NCBI GenBank assembly: GCA_027575805.1
Contig: JANBPU010000179.1
Coordinates: 1-32,727, forward strand
Direction of reading: 5' to 3'
Length of the DNA stretch: 32,727 bases
From: Mycoemilia scoparia
Taxonomy: Eukaryota; Kickxellomycota; Kickxellomycetes; Kickxellales; Kickxellaceae
Position numbers and translations under genes: made by a program. The stretch's first letter is position 1. Every line of letters begins with the position of its first letter. The notes beneath the pieces were generated by a model. The model worked only from the letters and a program-made list of their open reading frames with translations, made no database searches and was not told the origin of the DNA. Positions 1 to 9,500 of this stretch are shown piece after piece.

Positions 1-310
1 TACTATCTTGGTATAGGTTGGTATACCATTGGTACAGGTTGGTATACCAACTGATATTTTGGTACTACCTTGGTATAGGTTGGTATACCATTGGTACAGG
101 TTTGGTATAGGTTGGTAAAAAAGTCCAAAATATAGGTATACCATTGGTATACCATTGGTATACCCTATATAATTGGTATCCCATAATATTAGTTGGTATA
201 CCATGATATCAGTTGGTATACCTTGGTATTGGTTGGTATACCAATGGTACACTTTTGGTATAGTTTTGGTACTGTTTTGGTACCATTATGGGACACTTTT
301 GGTAACAAAA
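1..310. repeat. GGTATACC palindromic satellite
   Basis: The sequence is built from degenerate variants of TTGGTATACCA. The 8-bp palindrome GGTATACC occurs nine times within about 235 bases, spaced irregularly and mixed with TTGGTATAGG and TTGGTACAGG variants. Because the core is self-complementary, the array has no clear strand. No ORF of note lies here. It runs off the left edge, so its full length is unknown. Confidence 0.85.
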
Positions 311-370
311 AGTTCTGATGCAATAATTTTAGTATCATGATACTAAAATGATACTATAATGATGTAAAAA

Positions 371-480
371 AATATTAAAATGATATTAAATGATACTGGT
401 ATAATATTAAAATGATATTAAATGATACTGATATAATATTAAAATGATATTAAATGATACTGATATAATATTAATATAAT
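371..480. repeat. 32-bp tandem repeat, about 3.4 copies
   Basis: The unit starting AATATTAAAATGATATTAAA begins at 371, 403, 435 and (partial) 467, an exact 32-bp period with almost no divergence. It is AT-only apart from the ATGATACTG core. The low divergence suggests recent slippage or unequal exchange. Confidence 0.85.
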
Positions 481-1077
481 ATCAAATGATAAATGAAAAG
501 TATCTATACTCATTTCTAATTAGTTCAGATGAGATTGGTTTTAAAAAATCTAAAAATAGAGTAAATTTAGGGCTAAAGTTTTGTAATAGACCAGGATTAT
601 TTAGAATAATCCTCAACTGTCTAGAAAGTTATTATTAAAAACCTCTGTTCAGAACAGGAAGGAAGGAAAGCACAAGGGTGTATATATTAGAATGAAATTG
701 AAATGTTCTGAATGGTACTGAATGAGGTTATAGGGTAAAATAATAAATCAAATAATTAGTTGCCTGGGATTATTTAGGATAGAAATAAATGAAAAGGAAT
801 AATTGGGAATAATATAACTTGTAACTTATAATTTTAATCCTTTAAATCCTTTTAACTATAACTTTATTTTAAACAAAATAAATGTATGACTATTAAAAGG
901 TATGATAAAGATAAGAAAACTCTTCATTGAAAATAAATTAAACTATAAAAATGATATAAGGCATAGGACCCTTACTTTGGGACTCTGAATGATTTAGACT
1001 TGCAATATTCTCAATATTATGATTTATTGTGAAGGTTTATGGGTTCCCTTCACATACTTTATCCATAATATCTACAC
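481..1077. other. AT-rich intergenic, nothing recognised
   Basis: There is no substantial ORF, no RNA-gene signature and no copy of the local repeat families. It separates the satellites on the left from the 3' flank of the HSF-like gene. Confidence 0.6.
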
Positions 1078-1101
1078 TCTGAAGCCAATATTGGCTTCAG
1101 A
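1078..1101. repeat. Perfect 24-bp palindrome
   Basis: TCTGAAGCCAAT is followed directly by its reverse complement ATTGGCTTCAGA. Short outer arms ACACT (1074-1078) and AGTGT (about 1113-1117) could extend an imperfect hairpin. The centre is a CCAAT/ATTGG pair. Function unknown. Confidence 0.85.
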
Positions 1102-1189
1102 ATAGCCTTTTAGTGTGATAGTCAAAAGGTGTGGACTTAGACTTGTCACATTTATGTTGCAATAGCCTAATAGTTTTAAACCATTCTGG

Positions 1190-1241
1190 CATATAACCAT
1201 CTGTTAGTAAATGGTCACCCTTCAAAGATTATTACCCATAT
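1190..1241 (+). mobile_element. Truncated MITE-like element (right half)
   Basis: The segment from CTGTTAGTAAATGGTCACCC to ATTACCCATAT matches the right end of the element at 21914-22033 and 30069-30190. The left terminal repeat was not found nearby, so this is a truncated or solo half. Confidence 0.65.
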
Positions 1242-1390
1242 CTGTTTTCATGTTTATTGAAAAAACAAACACATCAAACTCAATACCATACTAACAAGAA
1301 ACACTTGAAATATTATTATAAGCAATCAATATATATATTACTGCAATAATAATATACTTTTAGAATTATAAAATAAGTGCACAAATAAAC

Positions 1391-1525
1391 AAAATCAACT
1401 TGGGTTCACATTTATGGTAGACAACAGTAATGGACTCTCTTTAGATTTTTTACACAACCACAAGTCATTTAATATACAATTCCCGAGGAGGATTCATTTT
1501 TCTCAAAGACCATATGTAATCTGGC
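1391..1525 (-). repeat. Dispersed repeat family B, copy 1, abutting the HSF-like stop codon
   Basis: Read on the minus strand, this shares blocks with the copy at 4300-4468: GGGAATTGTATATT matches GGAATTGCATATGG, AAAATCTAAAG is conserved, and GTCTACCATAA is conserved. Similarity begins within a few bases of the TAA of the HSF-like gene (1529-1531) and runs in the same direction as that gene. The repeat probably supplies part of its 3' UTR. Confidence 0.6.
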
Positions 1526-1528
1526 TGT

Positions 1529-2255
1529 TTACTCAATCGGATGGTCTTCCTTTTTCTTGGCTTTATCTTTATCTTTGACACGAGAAGGATGTGGTCTTCT
1601 TTTGATGTAATCAAGTAACTCTCGCTGACCCTCTTTAAAAAACGGATTGTAGAAGCATTCCCATTCAGCATAAGGATCATCGCCACCAGCAACCTTTTTT
1701 CTTCTATCACTAGTCCTCTTCAAGTCATAATCCTAAAACCAAACACATAAAATGGTAAATTTGGTAAATTTTGTGACAGAGGAAATACGAGAATTAAAGA
1801 TAATTTGTAGAGATGTGTATGCGATGTACTTACATTTATATTCTTGTTGATCGAGTAGATTGATTTGGCTTTTGTGTCGCCCCTGGCCTTCATAATCTTA
1901 AGGAGATCATCCAAAGACGAAAACCGGAATTGTCTTCCTTCGTCAAACCATTCAATACAGCCATTAGTCAGAGGATCTTCTAGTAGGCTATATTACATTA
2001 ACAAGGGTATATATAAAGAAAGACAACCATGTTAGAAAAATGCTTTTTAGTGTATGCAATGAATTTTGATATCCAGTATAAATGCTATATACTACTCACT
2101 CAAACAATTTAACAACAAAGGAGCGCTTCGGATTTCTTCTCGTCCGAATCTTTTTCTTGGGAATAGTGGTGGTCTCATTTACTAAAATATTGCCATCGGC
2201 CTCGTCTCTGGTCCTTTTAAAAGCGGGACTGCTACAAGCACTGCTGCTGCCGCTG

Positions 2256-2288
<33 letters not shown>

Positions 2289-3050
2289 TAACTACTACCA
2301 GTACTTGTGATAGTATCAAACGAATAGTTTAGAGACCAGCATCCTTCTTTTCCGCTGCTGCTGGTTGGTGGAACACACGGGTTGATATGATTAAACCCAG
2401 TAGCGATAAATGGAGAAAACAAACTGGGAGTTGGTGTGCTGCTAGACATGGCTGTCACTCCGTGATTTCTGGGGGCCATGGCACTTAGTATGCGATCCTG
2501 GCCTGGGATTGACCATTGAGACGATTGATCTTGGAAAGGAAGAGAAGTATACGCAGCTTGACCGTCACTCAAAACGCTGTGGGCACATAACGAATATGTA
2601 GCCGGGAATGTGTAGAGTTGTGATGGGACTGGTTGGCCTATATCCAGCTGAGAGGGAACTAATGGTGTAGTTTTGCTTGAGAACTGCGCTCCTGCTGAAA
2701 AGTTATTGATGTTGTGACTGCCAAATGGATTCCCGAATCCTGCAAGGGGTGTAGCGCCACCTTGGAAAGTGGTGGTTGATGAATAATCACTGTGTACAAA
2801 TGAGGTCATGGGTTGTCCAGAGTCCTGCTCCAAGACAGCCTCGTTTACCAATAAGTTCTAGGATAATAACAGGATATTCATACATTATTATTAATATTAT
2901 ACAATTCAAGGTAGTATGTATATACAACAGCAGCACGTAGAATAGTATCTGAAAATTATCAGAGGACAATATTAGTCATCAACTATATATAAGCAATTGG
3001 CAAAGGAAGATACTTACAAACAACTCCTGGTCAAAATCTTCAAACGGCAT
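1529..3050 (-). CDS. HSF-type DNA-binding domain protein (4 exons, 382 aa)
   Basis: Probable sequence-specific nuclear transcription factor. Exons on the minus strand are 3050-3018, 2857-2100, 1987-1834 and 1732-1529. Introns of 160, 112 and 101 nt have donors GTAAGT, GTGAGT and GTAAGT and acceptors CTAG, ATAG and TTTTAG; intron 2 contains a CTAAC branch-like site. The frame closes exactly: 1149 nt, 382 codons plus TAA. The N-terminal two thirds is low-complexity, with a poly-Ser tract encoded by a CTA/TAG microsatellite near residues 205-225. A basic stretch (about 241-256) precedes the domain at 257-361. Domain landmarks are SFVVKLFDLLEDP, then IEWFDEG (the family's ISWSPDG position), and WECFYNPFFKEGQRELLDYI (the family's WEFKHPNFRRGRPELL region). 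The recognition helix reads SINKNINDYDLKR against the canonical SFVRQLNMYGFRK, so the usual DNA-contacting Arg is Lys312. No coiled-coil HR-A/B region follows; the tail is Lys-rich. A C-terminal domain is unusual for HSFs. No exon alone shows the whole domain. Confidence 0.85.
2256..2288. repeat. (CTA)n microsatellite inside the HSF-like coding sequence
   Basis: About eleven CTA units. On the coding (minus) strand they read AGT and encode Ser, giving a poly-Ser tract that could change length in steps of one residue without a frameshift. Confidence 0.9.
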
Positions 3051-3146
3051 TATGTACTGTTATTTTAGTTGGTATCGTAAAAAGTGAATAAGAAATATGT
3101 GGTCCATAGGACATAAGATGGGTTGTCTTTTTAGGGGGTCTATGGT

Positions 3147-3154
3147 TTTATATG
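3147..3154 (-). promoter_or_regulatory. TATA-like box of the HSF-like gene
   Basis: CATATAAAACC on the minus strand, about 96 nt upstream of the ATG at 3050. Spacing suits a 5' UTR of roughly 60-70 nt. Inferred from sequence only. Confidence 0.45.
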
Positions 3155-3159
3155 AATTT

Positions 3160-4299
3160 GGTCTTGGACATTGAAGTTCAAATGCTTTTTGATCACGGTA
3201 AAGGAGTTGTAGCGAGTAGCAGAGAAAAAAAATTCCTCTTTTTTGAATTCCTCCCCATCCCTACCAAAACCAACATCTGGAGTTTGTATGTCTTTTTTGC
3301 ATAACCACAAAGTAAAGAAGGTTCAAACCCTTGATTCCCTGCTGGTTCAGGACCGTAGAAGACTGAAACTGGCACTAACTTCGTAATACCTGCCATTTGA
3401 TACATCGCCATATAGTGCCGCACCATGGCTGTTTTTCTTGTAAAAATGACATTTCGATTTTTAGTATACTAATACGTGTTGGTTTTATATGTTTATAAGA
3501 CCGAGAGAGCTTGCTAAGCTTATGTATCCAAGCACATGGTTGTCACAAATTCGCCAAAATATGTTATGCTCCGTGTAAAAGGAGTACTTTGTCATACCTT
3601 AACAATAAAATTACACTGGGGTGGGTGAGTGAAATTTCAAGAGACCGAGGAAAGCCCTATTGTTGTTTGCTGGTATGGTTAGTTCACAATCAACTAAAGC
3701 CTGCCAAGCCTTGAACAATCCAGGTGTGGAGCAGAGACTCAATACTGCACCAATATAGTGTCATAAAATAGCATCGAAAAGGGCTGAGTCCATTGAATGT
3801 ACAAATTCATTTGGGAGCATGCCTTATTGACCATTCTTCCACCTTGTTTATTGCCTATGAAATAACCCTACATGACTGCCTTCCAGCAATGGATGTTTAC
3901 ACACACGCACACGCGTCCATTAATAATGGCTCGGTTTTTGGTGGAAAAGCCAAGGCGCATTAAAATAGTACTGCATAAGGGAGCAATAATTTTTTGTAGT
4001 AGCAACAACAGTGAAACTTTTGTAAAAGAGGCCGAAACCTCCAGCACTTGTGACATACATTATAAACCATTCAACAAGAAAACGCGCTCAAGATACCCAC
4101 CCATGCACAAATACCGCTTCATAACCATTTAAAGAGAACATCAGCAACTACTCATACATAGGAAGAAAGTTGGGTTCGAATGACCATTGCCTGGACAATG
4201 CCATACTTTCCACCTCTGTTGTATTTGACTCCTACTACTACTGTTTCCGCCACACTCCTCATGCAGACCATGTAAATCCCTCGATGATGTTTATCTTTA
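3160..4299. other. Intergenic; upstream of the HSF-like gene
   Basis: Only short ORFs without domain features are seen. It presumably contains upstream control sequence of the HSF-like gene. No perfect nGAAnnTTCn array was seen that would suggest HSF autoregulation. Confidence 0.4.
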
Positions 4300-4468
4300 T
4301 TTGGTCGTTTTTTCTAAAATGTGGTTTTAAATCGGAAGATTTCACTGGTGATCGAATCTTATGGTAGACAGGAATGAGTCCCTTAGATTTTGACCCAATC
4401 GCGAGCATATCCATATGCAATTCCTGGAGGCCAGTTTTGCCTAAAGCCTCGTGGACTTTAACCAAATG
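4300..4468 (-). repeat. Dispersed repeat family B, copy 2
   Basis: Minus-strand copy of the family at 6247-6396, 11863-12027 and 29713-29877. On that strand it starts CATTTGGTTAAAGTCCACG and contains AGGCTTTAGGCAAAACTGG, CCAGGAATTGCATATGG, TTGGGTCAAAATCTAAGG, GTCTACCATAA and AGTGAAATC. No coding potential or terminal inverted repeats are obvious; the class is undetermined. Confidence 0.75.
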
Positions 4469-6111
4469 TTGAGCTGCATGATGGACTCTGTTTACATTTT
4501 AAAATACTCCAATAAGATCAGCGACAAATTCATGTGGTGATTGTAGCTCTATGAATTATAATCAAGTCATTGATGGGAAGCAAAAATTACTGCAAAAAAC
4601 AAAGGAGCTTTATTTGGACGGTTGCATAAATTAGAAACCCATAATAGAAGCATGAAGGCCATCGTGCTCAATTTCGTGACTTGTAAGGTGCTCAAAAGGA
4701 CTATAACATATTTGTATCTGTCTTGATTTTGTTATGTACTAGTTTCTAAAAAGTCCTACTAAAAATTTACCACGCATTATTGTATATAACTGTTTACCAT
4801 AAACCGCAGTGTAATAACCCAAAATTACTACAAACGCATCTTGTATATTATCAACCTTTGATCTCAACACAAGATTTGATATTTCAAGTGAGTCAGTTTG
4901 TAAATATGAGAAATCCTTCTTGACGTTAATAGTTAACTATAAGTTATCTAGGTATATTACCTAGTAGATCCTTTGACTAGCAGTCACAATCATCGTTGGC
5001 TTCATTGAAAGCCTACATATAGAAGCAACTATGATTTTGTAATCCAAAACTGTGACTATCAAGACTTTACATGATACCCAAGGCTGTTGCTACTGCTACT
5101 GTTTTTTACACAGTCCCTCACAGGACCGTATAGCCAGCGTTTATAGCAGGTAGAAGAAGTGTAAATCATAAGCTGACAGCGAGTTGGTTTTTAGGGCAAG
5201 ATATAAAGATATCAGAATGCAAGAAGAAATCAATTACAAAATGATATCGCCAATTAGACCTTCAAACTACCCCCACTTCTCTGGGTCACAAGAAGGAAAG
5301 AAGATTTGTTCAACATAAACAAAAGCAAATAAATAATCACGTCCACTGCCACTCTCTCGATATTTGTCATGCACATCCAATAGTAGTGGTGACCTTAACG
5401 CTCAACTGCCACAGCCTCGTTTTTAATTCACTCCTCACTCCGGGTTCACTATTGGATCAGCAATTCTGAGACTCAAAAAGCCTCCTTGGCTGAATTCAAT
5501 TGAGCTTATGACCATAAAACACCGCATCCCAAAAATCATATCAACGGAATATGCTAGCCAATCTCAATGAGCCAATAGTTGTGTATATGGATGGTGGCGT
5601 TAGTAGGGGAAATTGGACCACAGGATGCAAGGTAGGAATAAAGGCCTACTTTGGATACAAAAAAAAGACTCATTAAATGTCTCCAGCCCATTGGATTACC
5701 CGTGTTAAACAAACCACCAGAGAGAAAGAGAGAGAGATAGAGGGAAGAGTTGAAATGCCGACAAGAATTGAAGCCATAACGGATATCATGAAACATTTAG
5801 ATGGCATTTTTGCAGGTCGGAAAAACTAGGAAACCACGAGCAATGGTTTGAGTAAAACTACTCAGAATGATTCCATACATGTGTTCAACTGCGATAATGG
5901 TCTGAAACAGCTGGTAATTCGATAGCCAAAGGTGGTGTTTCAAGACAATAGGAAGCAACTAGCTACCACATGCTATATTTTGGAACGATGGAGTTTACTG
6001 TGGCAGTGTATTTCTGCTTAACACAATAACACCTTCCTTTCTGCGCCCATGGCTTCGAATGCTTCCTATCCTTTAGAAAATATCACATCCTTTTAGTTGA
6101 AGTTTGCGACT
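4469..6111. other. Intergenic, no gene recognised
   Basis: Short ORFs only, none with a domain signature or a convincing start context. A short AG-rich run is present near 5722-5745. Confidence 0.45.
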
Positions 6112-6396
6112 CATTTGGCCAAAGTTCACAAAGCCTTGGACAAAATGGCCCCCAGTAATAACACAGAAAGTGGCCAATGGTTGGACTAAAATCTGAGGAC
6201 CCACTTTTGTTTATTTCACACCTGATCTCAAGTGAAATTTCACCATTAGGTCAGTTTTCACAAGGCTTTAGGCAAAATGGCGGGTCCCCAGGAGTAGTTA
6301 GTTGCATATAGAATGGCTGGTGATTGGGACAAAATCAAAGGGTCCATTTCTGCCTACCATAGATTCAATTCCAAGTGAAATATTACAATTTAGTTG
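6112..6396 (+). repeat. Dispersed repeat family B, two copies head to tail (copies 3 and 4)
   Basis: Copy 3 (6112-6246) starts CATTTGGCCAAAGTTCACAA and ends near CAAGTGAAATTTCACCATT. Copy 4 (6247-6396) has CACAAGGCTTTAGGCAAAAT, TCCCCAGGAG, GTTGCATATAGAATGGCTGG, CATTTCTGCCTACCATAGA and CCAAGTGAAAT. The pair ends about 110 nt from the stop codon of the M16 peptidase gene and lies antisense to it. Confidence 0.75.
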
Positions 6397-6504
6397 TTTT
6401 TATTATTATTAAATAAGAGATGTCTAGAAAATAGGAAATAAATGTTATATTATTTACTTGCAAAATATATGAGAAAAGAAAAATAAACCAAACCGTCGAT
6501 TTGG

Positions 6505-9500
6505 TTATGACGACGATAAGCCTTTTCTAATAATATCAAATGCAGACTCGTTAATTCTATAGGTATCAGGATCATTGAAATCGAACTTGAATTCAAAGTC
6601 CTCGAATTTGCGTTCCACAAACTTATAGCCATAAGGATTATCCAGCAATTCCTTTATATGGCTCACACTGCTGTCGCTATTCTTGCTAGTATTGGTAGCG
6701 TGACTATCCAAGGATGATTCGCGTTTTCCATTACTGTTTGCTTCATCTTGACCTTCCGCCTCGTCTTCGCCATCGTCATCACCACCTGTACTGACTGGAG
6801 TTACAACGACCATAACAGCCGCGGCATTGGGATCAATAAACCTAGCCAAGTGTTCCTTATAAACCCGTTTGAAGTCATCTTCAGTAACCTGTTTAATATA
6901 ATCCGAAACTTCAGAAATCCTTTCTCCAATAGATTCGAATCCCCATAGTGAACACCATTTTTGGGTATTAAACATGCGCTTGGTAGTCTGTCCCTCAACT
7001 GCAATTTCATACGAAAATGTCGATTTACATAGCTCGATCTCAAACTTGTTTACATATTTTGTCCACCCCTCAGGTGTTGCCATTTCTTCAATGATCTTCC
7101 AAATAGCATACTGAGCCTTCGCAACGTTGGTTGCGTTATGGATCTGTATGCCCAGCTGCGACAGGTTTTGGTACAGAACAATAGATGCCCCATAGGCATA
7201 CCCATTGGCTCTTACTGCATTGTAGATTGGCCCATCAGTGCGCGAGAGTATATTGCACAACAATAGTAATGCAAAGGCATCAATTACTTTACAAGGCTTG
7301 GGATCGTATACTGATGGCCTTAGGCACAAGTTGCATGGGATTCGGGTCATTAAGAATGAGCATTGAACGGTTGATGATGGAATATGAACTCCCACCGGAT
7401 GTTTGACGTCTGGGAAGAATCGTGGTCGTGGGAATGGGAATGGGCTCTTGCGCAATTTGACTTGATCCGGAGCTGATGCAATATTCCCTGGTGGTATTCC
7501 CTTATCGCTAGTGCTCTCAACATGACTCCCAGAATCACTAGAGGACTTGCTGCTTTTGTCAGTCATGGCGCCATCCGCATTGTTGATAGAGCTTCCATTA
7601 CTTTTCTTTAGCTCGGCACCATTCGTAGAGGCTATGGATGACTTAGATCCACCTAGACGCAGCTTTCTAAATGCCTTTTTAACCGAGTCATATGCATAGC
7701 TGCTAAGACTTTGCTTCTTGGTGTTATTATTGTACCTGACACACGCTTCGAGATTTCGATCCCACTCCATAACAAAGTATTTTGCTATCTCTTCAGCAAA
7801 TGGCGTAGCCGACTTTGTTGGTGATCCATCTATATTCTTGTTTTGCGTAGTAGACCCGAAGGGAGCTGCGATAGAAACAAACCCAAATTGCATATCACTA
7901 TCCCAGTCGCCACTGGCAACCAATCCAAACATATAATTCTGAATGGCCTTCAAATGTTCAAGAGTCGACTTAACAATGCTGGCATTATTCGAATCTTTGG
8001 GATTATCAAATGCCTTTGCGATAGCACGTATGAATGGTTCCTGTCTGCAAATACTGATTGTCTGGTGATTACTGTCGATAGAAGACTTATTGTATCTGCT
8101 CTCTCCTTCCTTCAATTGAGCAGAATCATATACAGTGGGGAACAATATACGGTGCAAAGCTAATATGCAAATATCCTTTTCTCCTCGTTTATAATCAGCA
8201 ATGTCGCCCAAAAGATTCTTGCAGAATGTTTGAATTCGTTCCGGTGTGAAGTCAGTAAATAAAATGCCCTGAATAATCCATCTGATCATATATTTGTAAC
8301 GATCGGCCTTTGATGTCGAGTCGCTACCAAAGTGCTCTGTAAGAGAAGTCATCTTGAATGCGGGAGCTCCATCACCAAGACCAACTGCAGCCTCACACAC
8401 GTTGTTGTTCAATTTGTTTGATACTACAGTATATTCAATACGTCTTAATTTACGACTCTTTTTGTTTTTCTTGGCATCCTCCCAAGTCTCTTCGTCGAAT
8501 GGAACTCCAGGTGGCAAAACCATATCAGAAGAAAGTATACTCTGCTCAAACAGGTACAAGAATAGTCGATGAGTGTCATCCAGCTCAAACAAAGGAATAT
8601 GCAGCCTGACGGTGACCATCTCAGTTCTGGATTCAAACAAGTCAAATACTTCGAAAGGTCGACTGGGATTTCCTTTGGGCAATCCCTCGGTAGCTGGTAT
8701 GGTTATTCTTGCTTCCTTGTAGGGCAATGTAGGTACATTAGCCAGATTAGGCACCGGGGCCATAGAATCTTTAACATCATCAGGCAAATTGACAGCACAG
8801 AGTTCGATAGCTCTTTTAATCTCAGCAGCACGCTTTTCCTGACCTTCCATACCGCCCATTTCTTCAACACGTTTAGCCTCGGCCTTTCGCTCCTCTTCCT
8901 CAAGCTTTTGACCCAATTTGATATCAGGTATGGCCACAAGCTCACGATACTTTGAATCTATTAACCAATTCTTCAACAAATCCAACCAAAAATCAACTGG
9001 TTCTTGAGATAACCGATCCAAAGTCTTAATTGTATGGCTGTATGCTTGGAAGTCTGGTTGCTCGAGATCAACCGATGTTCCAGAGAAATGGAATGCAGTT
9101 ATAGCTTGCAAGGCTGCATCGCGGATCAAACCATGTGGCTCAGACTCGTGAGTCTCTATCAGCTGATCACGGTTTCTCTGGAGGATATTTGCAAGTGGCT
9201 GTGGGTCACCACTGAACTTGGACTTGTAAATATCTTTCAATGTCTTGAGTATTTCTTTGGTCATATATCCGTCTTCCAACATATGATTTCGCTTCTTTGA
9301 TGAAGATTTTTTGCCTTTACCATGATCAGAATTGCTGTCCTGTTCATCATCAGGCAAACCAGTGACAACAAATTCAAATGTCGGAGGTTTACATGGATTT
9401 TCATAGAATGTAGCTTCATGGCAAATTGGATTTTCACATTCAACGAATCTTTGTTGTAGAGGAGAAGAAGGATAGGAAGCCAAGTAGGCACCCAATAGAT

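Noticed and set aside
371..480. Regular 32-bp period considered as a CRISPR array
   Set aside because: Repeats are directly adjacent with no unique spacers, in eukaryotic-type sequence; it is a simple tandem repeat.
1465..1710. 81-codon minus-strand ORF overlapping the end of the HSF-like gene
   Set aside because: It is a different frame of exon 4. The frame ending at 1529 continues the HSF domain (WECFYNPFFKEGQ), so the other is a shadow.
4168..4190. GGGTTCGAATGACC resembling a tRNA T-loop / B box
   Set aside because: Flanking bases do not form a T stem, and no acceptor, D or anticodon arm can be drawn around it.
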